Positions 8,123 to 15,890 of a stretch of 24,957 nucleotides of DNA are shown here, in pieces. How positions within the stretch are numbered: position 1 is the first letter of the stretch; each line of letters begins with the position of its first letter. A program made the translations under genes and the position numbers. The stretch is from CAYXZP01 sp964469485. GTDB taxonomy: Bacteria > Desulfobacterota > Binatia > UBA1149 > CAYXZP01. The DNA is taken from positions 1 through 24,957 of the forward strand of contig CAYXZP010000027.1 in assembly GCA_964469485.1 (NCBI GenBank), in the 5' to 3' direction. A model generated the notes under the pieces. The model was not told where the DNA came from and ran no database searches. It saw only the letters and a program-made list of their open reading frames with translations.

Positions 8123-8151
8123 TGGTCACACCGCCACCGGCAGGCTAGAGA
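8123..8151 (+). promoter_or_regulatory. Weak candidate promoter of the acyl-CoA dehydrogenase operon
   Basis: TGGTCA (8123-8128) and TAGAGA (8146-8151) lie 17 nt apart, ending 19 nt before the ATG at 8171. Each hexamer matches the consensus only partly (4 of 6 and 3 of 6). The -35 sits only 3 nt from the -35 of the divergent ligase promoter, so the two would compete or be co-regulated. Confidence 0.25.
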
Positions 8152-8170
8152 TGCCCGCGCGGAAAACGTC

Positions 8171-9343
8171 ATGGACCTCGCCCTCAGCCAGCACCACCAG
8201 AGCTTCCGGAGCGAACTTCACGACTGGATAGCGGCCGAGCTCACCAGGACCTGGAGCCAGGAGCTGCGCGACCCGGCCAACGGTGAGCACGAGCTTATCG
8301 AGCTTCGCCGGGCCTGGCAGCGCAAGCTCAACGAGGCCGGCTACCTCGGGCTCAGTTGGCCCGAGGAGTGGGGCGGCCGCGGTCTCGGCCAGGTCGAGGA
8401 GGTCATCGCCGCCGAGGAGTTTGCCGGGGCCGACGCTCCACCGGGTATAAACGTCCTCGGGCTCAACCTTTGCGCGCCCGCTCTCATTCACCACGGCAAC
8501 GAGGAGCAGCGCCGGCGCTTTATCCCGCCGATGCTCGCCGGCGATGAGATCTGGTGCCAGGGTTTCAGCGAGCCGGGCGCGGGCAGCGACCTTGCCTCGC
8601 TGCGCACGCGCGCGGAACTCAGTGGCGACCATTTCGTCGTCAACGGTCAGAAATGCTGGACGACCTTCGGGCCCTGGGCCGATTGGATATTCCTGCTCGC
8701 GCGCACCGACCCCGACGACCGCTATGGCGGCATCTCTTTCATCCTGGTCGATCTCGCAACGGAAGGGATCGAGGTGCGTCCGCTCAGGCAGATAACCGGC
8801 GAGAACGAGTTCGGAGAGGTCTTCTTCGACAACGCGCGGGTTCCGGCCGCCAATGTCGTCGGCGAAATAGGCCAGGGCTGGCCGATCGCGATGACCGTGC
8901 TCGGCTACGAGCGCGGCGCCGGGACCGCCGATCAGGCCGCCCGTCTGGGCAACGACCTGAGGACCTTGATCTCCACCTGTCGCGAGCTCGGCATCGACGA
9001 CACCGAGACGCGCCGCCGGCTGGGCAAGCTCGTCGTCGATCTCGAGGTCATGCGGGCCAACGGTTACCGGACCATTGCCGACCTCGATGCCGGCAAGGCG
9101 CCCGGCCCCGAGTCTTCCATCGAGAAGCTGGTGTGGTCCGAGTACGACCAGCGCTTGCGCCTTGCCGCCCTCGACATCCTCGGGCCCGGCGGGCAGTTGC
9201 TGCGTTCGGAACCGGCCGCCCGCAGTGACGTGGACTGGCCGCGCAACTTCCTGTGGTCGCGGGCCGAGACCATCTTTTCCGGTTCCTCCGAGATACAGCG
9301 CAACATAATCGCCAAGCGAGTGCTCTCGCTTCCGACCCTGTAG
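8171..9343 (+). CDS. Acyl-CoA dehydrogenase, catalytic (alpha) subunit of a predicted heteromeric enzyme
   Basis: A 390-residue acyl-CoA dehydrogenase. The family signature is GFSEPGAGSDLASLR (131-145) with NGQKCWTTFGPWADW after it. The C-terminus (IFSGSSEIQRNIIAKRVL) lacks the Glu that precedes Gly-Thr in medium-chain enzymes (IYEGT becomes IFSGS). A Glu is instead present at residue 247 in VLGYERG, the place used as catalytic base by isovaleryl-CoA dehydrogenase and by the FadE26-type alpha subunits of mycobacterial alpha2beta2 steroid acyl-CoA dehydrogenases. It is followed after 2 nt by a shorter homologue that looks like the beta subunit. It probably oxidises a branched or bulky acyl-CoA to the 2-enoyl-CoA with FAD. 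The start at 8171 (MDLALSQHHQSFR) fits family N-termini; the in-frame ATG at 8105 would add 22 non-homologous residues and overlap promoters. Confidence 0.92.
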   Translation: MDLALSQHHQSFRSELHDWIAAELTRTWSQELRDPANGEHELIELRRAWQRKLNEAGYLGLSWPEEWGGRGLGQVEEVIAAEEFAGADAPPGINVLGLNLCAPALIHHGNEEQRRRFIPPMLAGDEIWCQGFSEPGAGSDLASLRTRAELSGDHFVVNGQKCWTTFGPWADWIFLLARTDPDDRYGGISFILVDLATEGIEVRPLRQITGENEFGEVFFDNARVPAANVVGEIGQGWPIAMTVLGYERGAGTADQAARLGNDLRTLISTCRELGIDDTETRRRLGKLVVDLEVMRANGYRTIADLDAGKAPGPESSIEKLVWSEYDQRLRLAALDILGPGGQLLRSEPAARSDVDWPRNFLWSRAETIFSGSSEIQRNIIAKRVLSLPTL

Positions 9344-9345
9344 AC

Positions 9346-10404
9346 ATGAACTTCGACCTTTCGGACGATCAACGCCTCTTGCGCGACTCGTTCGCCGAAC
9401 TGTTGGCCAACGAGTCGTCGGTCGACAAGGCCCGTGAGGTCGCCGAGTCCGACGGCGAGGGGTTCTCGCGCGAGCTATGGGCCCAAATGGCCGGGCTGGG
9501 ATACCTCGGTCTGGTCGCACCCGAGCTTGCCGGCGGCCACGGGCTGGGCGGTGTGGAACTGGCCCTGGTGTGCGAAGAGATGGCCAAGCGCTGTTTCCCC
9601 GGGCCCTATCTCGAACAGGTGCTCGCGATAAAGGTGATCGAGGTCGCCGGCGGTCAGGACGAGCTGCTCGGGCGGCTCGTGTCGGGCGAGGCGCTTGCGG
9701 TAATCGCCGACCGGGACGGCGTCTGGCCCGGCCAGACGCCCGACCTCCGGTTCGAAGATGGTCGGGTCAAGGGCAGGGCCTACTTTGTTCCCTACGCCGG
9801 CTCGGCCACCCATCTTATCGTGAGGACGGCCGCGGGCGCGTTCCTTGCCGAGGGGCCTTTCGAGACCAGACGGATGCAGGCCCTCGACGAGGCAGCCCGC
9901 TTCTACGAGGTGGGTCTCGACAACGAGGCCGTCCCGCTTTGCGAGGACGGACCGGTGGTGGAGGTGACCTCGACCTTCGGCCTTCTCGGTGCCGCGGCCT
10001 TCGGGCTCGGTATAGCCGGGGAAACGCTGAGCCGTTGCCTGGACTACGCCCGCGAGCGCGAGACCTTCGGACGGCCGATCGGGATATACCAGAGCCTGCA
10101 GCACCGCATGGCCGACATGCTGCTGAGGACCGAGTCGAGCCGCTCGGCAGTCTACCGCGCGGCCTGGTGTCTGGATAACGAGCACGAGGAGACCGGCCTT
10201 GCCCTGCTGGCCGCCCGTGCCTACGCGGTCGAGGCGGCTCGCCTCAACTCACAGGAGGCCATACAAATACACGGCGGCAACGGTTTTACCTGGGAGTACG
10301 ACCTGCACCGCTATCTCAAGCGAGCGATGACCCTGGACCAGTTCTACGGCCGCAGCGGCGAGATACTCGAGATGGCCCATGAGGCCGCGGCCGGGGCTCT
10401 CTGA
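9346..10404 (+). CDS. Acyl-CoA dehydrogenase-like partner (beta) subunit
   Basis: A 352-residue acyl-CoA dehydrogenase homologue, shorter than the usual 380-400. The N-terminal domain (FDLSDDQRLLRDSFAELL; GYLGLVAPELAGGHGLGGVE) and the C-terminal domain (RETFGRPIGIYQSLQHRMAD; QEAIQIHGGNGFTWEYDLH) are clear. The middle beta domain lacks the SEPGAGSD signature, and no catalytic Glu is evident at either known position. This is the pattern of the non-catalytic but FAD-contributing subunits in mycobacterial FadE heterotetramers, which I infer here from that and from the 2-nt spacing to the catalytic gene. In the same operon, the DUF2461 gene starts 1 nt after its stop. Confidence 0.88.
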   Translation: MNFDLSDDQRLLRDSFAELLANESSVDKAREVAESDGEGFSRELWAQMAGLGYLGLVAPELAGGHGLGGVELALVCEEMAKRCFPGPYLEQVLAIKVIEVAGGQDELLGRLVSGEALAVIADRDGVWPGQTPDLRFEDGRVKGRAYFVPYAGSATHLIVRTAAGAFLAEGPFETRRMQALDEAARFYEVGLDNEAVPLCEDGPVVEVTSTFGLLGAAAFGLGIAGETLSRCLDYARERETFGRPIGIYQSLQHRMADMLLRTESSRSAVYRAAWCLDNEHEETGLALLAARAYAVEAARLNSQEAIQIHGGNGFTWEYDLHRYLKRAMTLDQFYGRSGEILEMAHEAAAGAL

Positions 10405-10405
10405 T

Positions 10406-11127
10406 ATGCCGGTGGCGCGCGAACGGGACTGGGGTGAGTTCAACGGTTTTCCGGCCGACATGTTCAACTTCGTCCGCGAACTGTCGCGCAACAACAACCG
10501 CGACTGGTTCACCGCCAACAAGGACCGTTACAAAGAGAGCGTGCTGGCGCCGATGTCGGCTTTCATCGCCGATATGGACATGTCTCGGAATGTTTCATCT
10601 GCGACCCCAAACCCCACGGCGGCTCGATGTTCCGCATATACCGTGACGTGCGCTTTTCGCACGACAAGCGGCCCTACAAGGAACACGTCGCCTGCCACTT
10701 CCGCCACGAGGCCGGCAAGGACGCCCACGCACCGGGGTTCTATCTTCACCTCGAGCCGGGAAACGTGTTCTTCGGCGGCGGCATCTGGCATCCGCCGGGT
10801 CCTGTCCTGAGAAAAGTTCGTACGGCCATTGCCGACGGCGGCGACGAGTGGTCCAAGATGACGCGCGCGGCGGCCTTCCGGCGCCGCTTCGGCGAGGTGC
10901 GCGGCGACAGCCTCAAGCGGCCGCCCCAGGGCTTCGACGCCGGTCACCCGATGATCGATGAGTTAAAGCGCAAGTCCTTCTTCGTCATCGAGGAGTCGAG
11001 CGAGGACGGCGCCACGGCCAAGAACTTCGCCCGCAAGGTCGAACGCGGCTTCGCCGCCATGGAGCCCATCATGCGCTTTCTCACCGAGGCCGTCGGTCTG
11101 CCCTACAGCTACGACGGAGCCAACTGA
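10406..11127 (+). pseudogene. DUF2461 family protein, frame disrupted near 10575-10600
   Basis: The N-terminal part reads from the ATG at 10406 (FPADMFNFVRELSRNNNRDWF, KDRYKESVLAPMSAFIADM). The rest reads in the next frame (CFICDPKPHGGSMFRIYRDV onward, then RFSHDKRPYKEH, HLEPGNVFFGGGIWHP, to YSYDGAN and a stop at 11125-11127). Together they make one protein of the DUF2461/TIGR02453 family, whose function is unknown. The frame changes between about 10575 and 10600. Restoring it needs 1 base (or 4, 7, 10...) to be added, or 2 removed. The spacing between APMSAF and GGSMFRIYRD also seems a few residues short for the family, so a small deletion is more likely than a one-base error. Both halves are otherwise well conserved, so this may be an assembly error or a recent mutation. 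The stop overlaps the next start (TGATG). Confidence 0.8.
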
Positions 11128-11508
11128 TGCGGCGCCGTCTCCTCTGGCACGGTTTCTTTCTGTTCCTGCTGGGCACCCTGACCGGTCTTGTCATTCCCAT
11201 GTTCGCCAACCCGAGGATGGGGGTGAGCGCACACTTGGCCGGGGCTATGAGCGGCCTCTTTATCGTCGTTCTCGGACTGGCCGTCGATGAGATCCGGCTC
11301 GGGGAGCGGGCCAGGTCCGTGATGGCCGAGCTGGCGGTGTGGTCGAACTATCTCGGTTGGGCGGCGCTGGCCGCGGCGGCCGATAGCCGGCCGGGGTTTC
11401 GGCGCGGAACTCTGGAAGGAGAACCTGGTGGACGCCGGGCTCGGTCTGTTCTCGGCCGCTATCGTGGCCGTGCTGGTGATGGCGCTCCTGGGTCTCAGGA
11501 AACGCTGA
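11127..11508 (+). pseudogene. HabA-like small membrane protein (hydroxylaminobenzene mutase family), frame disrupted near 11370-11385
   Basis: From the ATG at 11127 the frame gives a basic start, a hydrophobic segment (FFLFLLGTLTGLVIPMFA) and the family motif NPRMGVSAHLAGAMSGLFIVVLG, then a third hydrophobic stretch to WAALAAA. After that it becomes Arg/Gly-rich nonsense ending at 11549. In the +1 frame the family C-terminus reads PIAGRGFGAELWKENLVDAG and then a last membrane segment (FSAAIVAVLVMALLGLRKR), with a stop at 11506-11508. The junction is near 11370-11385. Restoring it needs 2 bases added (or 1 removed), and perhaps a dozen residues found in relatives are missing. HabA proteins rearrange hydroxylaminobenzene; many homologues have no known role. 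Its 3' end overlaps the convergent ligase gene by 14 nt. Confidence 0.7.
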
Positions 11509-13135
11509 GCCCGCGCCGTTCGAAGGCCAGTTCCTTGGCCCAGCGATAGTCGGGTTTGCCGCTGGGCGCGCGCAACACCTTGTCGACCAGGTGAAGTTCG
11601 CGCGGCAGCTTGTAACCGGCGATCTTGGTGCGGCACTGCTCCTGTATCGACTCGAGCGCGGGTTCCCTGCCCGGCCGCGGTTCGACCACGGCAGAGACCC
11701 GGTTGCCGAAACGTTCATCGGGCGTTCCGACGACTATGCAGTCGAAGACATCGGGGTGTGACTTTACGGCGGCCTCGACCTCTTCGGGGTAGATCTTCTC
11801 GCCGCCCGAGTTGATCGAGACCGAACCGCGGCCGAGAAGCGTGATGGTTCCGTCTGCCTCATGGCGCGCAAAATCTCCGGGCATCGAATAGCGGCGTCCG
11901 TCGGCTCCGGTGACGAAGGTCTCGGCGCTCTTGGCGGGGTCCTTGTAGTACTCGAGCGGAATGTCGCCGCTGCGGGCGACCTTGCCGACGGTCTGTGAGC
12001 CCGGCGGCAGCGCCTCGAGCGTTTCGGTGTCGAGCACGACCGTGTTGGGGCCGGCCTTCACCGTGGGACCTCCGCCCGTCATTGCGGTCTGGCCCTTGGT
12101 GATCATGGCCATGCCGTTGTTGCCGGATTCCGAAGAGCCGATGCTGTCGATGATGATGAGGTCGGGGAAGCGGTCGAAGAAGCGGTCCTTGACGGTCGGC
12201 GAGAAGACCGCGGCGGTGCTCACCAGCACGAACATCGAGGATAGGTCGCCTTCGCCGCCGGGTTCGTCGAGGGCCTCGATGAGGGGGCGTCCCATCGCGT
12301 CGCCGGTTATCATGACGGTATCGACCTTGTGCTCCTCCACGAGCCGCCAGATCTCGGCCGGTTCGAAGGTCGCGACCAGAACGATCTTGCGGCCCATGAA
12401 GGAGCCGCCCATCACCGACCACTGGGTGGCGCCGTGCATCAGGGGCGCGATGGGAAGCTGGACGGATTGGGCGCCGGCCGCGCGGGCGCGCTCGACCATG
12501 GACTCGGGCCTTTCGGCGCGTTCGTCGGTCTGTGGGTCGTTGCCGCCGCCGAGTGCGAAGAAGACGTCCTTGTGGCGCCAGACCACGCCCTTGGGCATCC
12601 CGGTGGTCCCGCCCGTATAGAGAATGTAGTGGTCGTCGGCCGAACGCGGGCCGAAGTCGCGAGTGGGGGAACCCATGGCCATCGCTTCCTCGAATGCGAC
12701 CGGGGCCGGTTCGATCCCCGAAAGATCGGCAGCGGAGCCGTCCTCGATCACGGCCGAAACCCCGAGTGCGGGCATGGCCCGGGAGACCGCCGCCACACGG
12801 CCGGCGAACTCGCGTGCAAACACAAGCCCCTTTAGGTCGGCGTTCTCGAAGAGGTACTCGAGCTCTTCCTCGACATAGCGGTAGTTGATGTTGATCCACA
12901 CCGCCCGCAGCTTGAACACGGCCCACAGGGTCTCGACCCATTCCACCGAGTTGTAGGCGTAGATACCGACGTGGTCCCCGGGCCCGACGCCTTTGCTCTG
13001 TAGAAAATGAGCGAGCTGGTTGGCCCGCGCTTCCATCCCGGCGTAGCTGCAGCACTTGTCGCCGGCCACGAGGTAGTCGCGGTCGCCGAAGTTGTCCACG
13101 GTGTTCTCGAAGAGGTCGGCCAGGTTGAATTCCAT
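11495..13135 (-). CDS. FadD19-like acyl-CoA ligase
   Basis: A 546-residue ANL-superfamily ligase that resembles mycobacterial FadD19 along its length. FadD19 activates C5 steroid side chains of cholesterol and sitosterol. Visible motifs are the P-loop YILYTGGTTGMPKGVVWRH, PPLMHG-like PIAPLMHGATQ, DSIGSSESG, FARHEADGTITLLGRGS, INSGGEKIYPEEVEAA, and the C-terminal catalytic Lys in RAPSGKPDYRWAKE. FadD19 shares the unusual ending PDYRWAKE. A Shine-Dalgarno sequence (AGGAAG, complement of 13143-13148) lies 7 nt before the ATG at 13135. It is the last gene of a three-gene operon, 34 nt after the secreted hydrolase. The steroid assignment is inference from family similarity; other bulky carboxylates remain possible. 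Confidence 0.93.
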   Translation of the reverse strand: MEFNLADLFENTVDNFGDRDYLVAGDKCCSYAGMEARANQLAHFLQSKGVGPGDHVGIYAYNSVEWVETLWAVFKLRAVWININYRYVEEELEYLFENADLKGLVFAREFAGRVAAVSRAMPALGVSAVIEDGSAADLSGIEPAPVAFEEAMAMGSPTRDFGPRSADDHYILYTGGTTGMPKGVVWRHKDVFFALGGGNDPQTDERAERPESMVERARAAGAQSVQLPIAPLMHGATQWSVMGGSFMGRKIVLVATFEPAEIWRLVEEHKVDTVMITGDAMGRPLIEALDEPGGEGDLSSMFVLVSTAAVFSPTVKDRFFDRFPDLIIIDSIGSSESGNNGMAMITKGQTAMTGGGPTVKAGPNTVVLDTETLEALPPGSQTVGKVARSGDIPLEYYKDPAKSAETFVTGADGRRYSMPGDFARHEADGTITLLGRGSVSINSGGEKIYPEEVEAAVKSHPDVFDCIVVGTPDERFGNRVSAVVEPRPGREPALESIQEQCRTKIAGYKLPRELHLVDKVLRAPSGKPDYRWAKELAFERRGLSVS

Positions 13136-13169
13136 CGCCCGGCTTCCTAGCGCGACCCGGCCCGTGTGT

Positions 13170-14081
13170 CTATTCGTCCGTGGTGTCGAGGAAGCGGGCG
13201 ACAATCCGGTTCCAGGCCCGCGGGCGCTCGAAGTAGGGGGAGTGGCCGGCCCCGCCAATGCGCTCGACGCGGGCGCCGGAAAGGTAGGAGGCGGCCCGTT
13301 CGACGACGGCCGGCGGGAAAATGCTGTCCTCGCTTCCGACAATGAAAAGCACCGGGACCTCGAGCCGTGCGAGCGCATCGAGAGGAAAGGCCGAGCGGCC
13401 GAGCGCAGAGGCGATGTCGGCCGGCCGCGGTGAGCCGAAACTGGAAAGGGCCTGGTAGAGATAGGAAAGTTCCGGGTGCGAGCGCTTGAAGCCGTTGCCG
13501 AGCGCGGGGTGGTCGCTCACGGCGGGTGGCCGGCTTGCAAGACGGCGGGCCCGCTCGAGCGTTGCCGCATAGGCCGCGCTTATTTCCTCATCGAAGATGC
13601 CGGCCACCGTGTCGGCCAGCACTAGTGAACGGGTACGTTGTGGGTGGGCCAGGGCGAAGCCCAGGGCGGTCCAGCCGCCCATCGACTGGCCGGCGATGTG
13701 GGCGCTCGTGACGCCGAGCGCGTCCATGACGGTAGCGAGGTCGCCGGCCAGGGCCTCGACCTCGTAGCCTTCCGGGTTCGCATCGGACGGTGCGAAGCCC
13801 CGCTGGCTCAGGGTTATTACTCGGAAGCGGCCGGACAGCGCGGCGGTCTGCTGGAACCAGACCGCGTGATTGCCTGCCAGGCCGTGGATGAGCACCAGCG
13901 GCGGGCCCGTCCCGGCCGCTTCGTAATAGATCCGCGTGCCGTCATCGGCCCGGGCAAAGCCTGTTTGCCGTTCGACGGGTTCACGTGGAGACGCTGCGCG
14001 CCGGCAAGATGTGCCCGCTGCCAGACCGGCGACCGCCAGCAGCGCGACCGTCGCCGTCAGCGCCTGTGTGGCGCGGCTCAC
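13170..14081 (-). CDS. Exported alpha/beta hydrolase
   Basis: With the GTG at 14081 the protein has 303 residues. It starts with a signal peptide or anchor (TALTATVALLAVAGLAAG-like region, residues 5-23) and a Cys at 26 whose context (GTSC) is a poor lipobox. Catalytic features are HGLAGNH (66-72, oxyanion hole), GQSMGG with nucleophile Ser133, Asp252 (VGSEDSIF) and His280 (GGAGHSPYFERP). The domain order is that of peroxidase/lipase-like hydrolases. Its start overlaps the stop of the upstream acyl-CoA dehydrogenase gene as GTGA, so the two are translationally coupled. It may hydrolyse an ester or lactone outside the cytoplasm to feed the ligase encoded downstream; that is inference. Confidence 0.88.
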   Translation of the reverse strand: MSRATQALTATVALLAVAGLAAGTSCRRAASPREPVERQTGFARADDGTRIYYEAAGTGPPLVLIHGLAGNHAVWFQQTAALSGRFRVITLSQRGFAPSDANPEGYEVEALAGDLATVMDALGVTSAHIAGQSMGGWTALGFALAHPQRTRSLVLADTVAGIFDEEISAAYAATLERARRLASRPPAVSDHPALGNGFKRSHPELSYLYQALSSFGSPRPADIASALGRSAFPLDALARLEVPVLFIVGSEDSIFPPAVVERAASYLSGARVERIGGAGHSPYFERPRAWNRIVARFLDTTDE

Positions 14082-15790
14082 GCGGCGGCGGTCAGTTCGC
14101 CGGCGAGCAGGGCCTCGATGCGGTCGTTCCAAGTCCCGTCCGATTCGGGGCGGTAGCCCGGCAAAAGGTGGCGCCGCAGGTAGTAGGCGGCGGCCGCGCT
14201 CGACGCCTCGTCGCGGGCCACCGACATCATCAATGCCGCCTGGAACAGGCGCGTCAGACTCGTCAGTTGGCGGCGGAAGTGAGCCGCGCCGAAGGGGCCG
14301 TCGGAGACCGAGCGCGCCATGTCCTCGCTCAGCCCGGCAAGAACGCGGCGAAGCTCACCGGCATCTTCGGCCAGTCGTGGATCCGGTACGGCGGACAGGA
14401 GCGTGTTGATCTCGTCATGGATGTTGGCCAGGTGGCCGAGCTTGCCGGCGTCCTTCAAGACCTGGGCGGCAAGAACGTTGTGGGTTCCCTCCCAACTTTC
14501 GTAAACGATGTTATCGCGGAGCAGGCGCGGCATTACGGAAAAGTCCTCTATGGTGCCGTTGCCGCCGAGCACCTCGACTCCCATGCGCGTTGCCGCGGCC
14601 GCGGCTATGGATGTGATGTACTTGTTGGCGTTCACCAGGAAACGGTAGACGGCCTCCTGGTGGGGGTCGGCCTTGCCCGTGTCGATACGGTCGATTAGGG
14701 CCGAGAGATAGAAAGTGGAGGTCAGGGAGGCTAGCCACTCGCATCTCATATCGGCCAGCGTCTCGCGCACCAGCGGGAAGCGCAGGATGGAACCGCCGAA
14801 GGCTTCGCGCACGCGCGCGAAACTCGAAGCTTCGACGTAGGCGCGGCGCAGAATGCCGCAGGAACCGAGCGCGTTTATCCAGCGCGAGGTGTTGAGAACG
14901 CAGTCGACCGAGATGCTGAAGCCGTCGCCGGGTGCGCCGATCGCGTATGCGCGAGCGTCCTCGAAGTCGATCTCGGCGCTGGCCATTGCGCGCGTGCCGA
15001 GCTTGGTCTTGAGGCGGCGGATCCTGAAACCGTTTGGGCGGCCGCCGTCATCAAGCCGCGGCACGAGGAAAGTGCCCAGCCCCGCGGTGCCCGGACCCTG
15101 GCCCTCGACGCGGGCGCTTACCAGGAACTGGTCGGCGTTGGCCACCGAACAGAACCACTTCTCGCCGCTTATACGCCATGCTTCGCCTTCGGGCCGGGCC
15201 ATGACGAGGTTGGCGCCAACGTCGGAGCCGCCCTGTAGTTCGGTGAAGAACTGCGCGGCCACTTCCGCGCGTTCGTAGTCGGGGTCCAACAGCCGAGGCA
15301 GGAAACGGTTGCGAAGTTCCTCTGAGCCGTGCTCTTGAAGCGCGCGTATCATCCCGGTCGTGCAGGCGACGGGGCAGCAGTGCCCGCCCTCGCCGTGCTG
15401 GGCGAGCATGTAAAAGAGAGCGGCTTGTTCGGTGGCTCTTCCCGGCTCGGCGCGGCAGGCCAGCACCCCCGAGGCCCAGACCAGGCGCCCGGCCTCGGCG
15501 TAGGAGGGGTGGAACTCGATCTCCTCGGTGCGTTCTCCTATTCCGGACCACGCGCGCAGAACCGGCAGGTTATCGAGTCGTTCGCAGTCGTCTATGAACG
15601 CGCCCAGTTCGGTTGCCGCGGTCGCGCCGAAGGCCTCGAGCCGGGCCTGCATGCCGCTCGAGGCGCGCGCGCCCGCCCAAGCGTCGATCGCGGCCGCCAG
15701 TTGAGGGTCGGCCGTGTAAAGGTTGCGGGGGGCCAGTTCGCGCCAGCGCCTCAGAACCTCTCTTCCCGGGTGTTCGGCCGTTTCGCCCAT
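14078..15790 (-). CDS. AidB-like acyl-CoA dehydrogenase
   Basis: A 570-residue acyl-CoA dehydrogenase of the AidB-like branch, longer than the usual 390 because of an N-terminal extension of about 100 residues and a C-terminal helical extension. Diagnostic strings are FFTELQGGSDVGANLVMA, WRISGEKWFCSVANADQFLV, RRLKTKLGTRAMASAEIDF, and EVLGGNGTIEDFSVMPRLLR. The final catalytic region is VYESWEGTHNVLAAQVL, which keeps the Glu before Gly-Thr used as catalytic base in many family members. E. coli AidB is tied to alkylation stress, but most AidB-like proteins are uncharacterised. Here it heads an operon with a hydrolase and an acyl-CoA ligase, so a catabolic role is more likely. The ATG at 15790 (MGETAEHPG) is chosen; the open frame extends to 16015 but that part shadows efp. 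Confidence 0.9.
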   Translation of the reverse strand: MGETAEHPGREVLRRWRELAPRNLYTADPQLAAAIDAWAGARASSGMQARLEAFGATAATELGAFIDDCERLDNLPVLRAWSGIGERTEEIEFHPSYAEAGRLVWASGVLACRAEPGRATEQAALFYMLAQHGEGGHCCPVACTTGMIRALQEHGSEELRNRFLPRLLDPDYERAEVAAQFFTELQGGSDVGANLVMARPEGEAWRISGEKWFCSVANADQFLVSARVEGQGPGTAGLGTFLVPRLDDGGRPNGFRIRRLKTKLGTRAMASAEIDFEDARAYAIGAPGDGFSISVDCVLNTSRWINALGSCGILRRAYVEASSFARVREAFGGSILRFPLVRETLADMRCEWLASLTSTFYLSALIDRIDTGKADPHQEAVYRFLVNANKYITSIAAAAATRMGVEVLGGNGTIEDFSVMPRLLRDNIVYESWEGTHNVLAAQVLKDAGKLGHLANIHDEINTLLSAVPDPRLAEDAGELRRVLAGLSEDMARSVSDGPFGAAHFRRQLTSLTRLFQAALMMSVARDEASSAAAAYYLRRHLLPGYRPESDGTWNDRIEALLAGELTAAA

Positions 15791-15801
15791 ACGGTCACCG
15801 T
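15791..15801. promoter_or_regulatory. 11-nt palindrome next to the AidB-like gene start
   Basis: ACGGT-C-ACCGT is a perfect 5-1-5 inverted repeat directly abutting the start codon at 15790, in the 100-nt divergent region shared with efp. It could be an operator, but there is no second copy here, so this is only a candidate. Confidence 0.2.
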
Positions 15802-15851
15802 TCTTGTCGCCGCTTTGTCGGGGCGTTTCAAGCAAACCGGGGCGGGCGGGC

Positions 15852-15880
15852 TTGCTCCGATGCGTTGCAGACACTAGGTT
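15852..15880 (+). promoter_or_regulatory. Predicted promoter of efp
   Basis: TTGCTC (15852-15857) and TAGGTT (15875-15880) are spaced by 17 nt. The -10 ends 10 nt before the efp ATG at 15891, leaving a leader of only about 3-5 nt and no Shine-Dalgarno sequence. Confidence 0.4.
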
Positions 15881-15890
15881 TCCGCTCCTT

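Noticed and set aside
8111..8126. Direct repeat GGCTGG-caa-GGCTGG in the ligase/dehydrogenase control region as a regulator site
   Set aside because: Only six bases per copy, GC-rich and without a third copy; not enough to call an operator.
8126..9520. 464-codon minus-strand open frame opposite the acyl-CoA dehydrogenases
   Set aside because: Low-complexity, Arg/Gly/Pro-rich, no family features; it crosses two real genes and their junction.
11382..11549. Arg/Gly-rich tail of the frame starting at 11127 as a genuine C-terminus
   Set aside because: It has no membrane segment and crosses deep into the convergent ligase gene, while the +1 frame supplies the expected family C-terminus.
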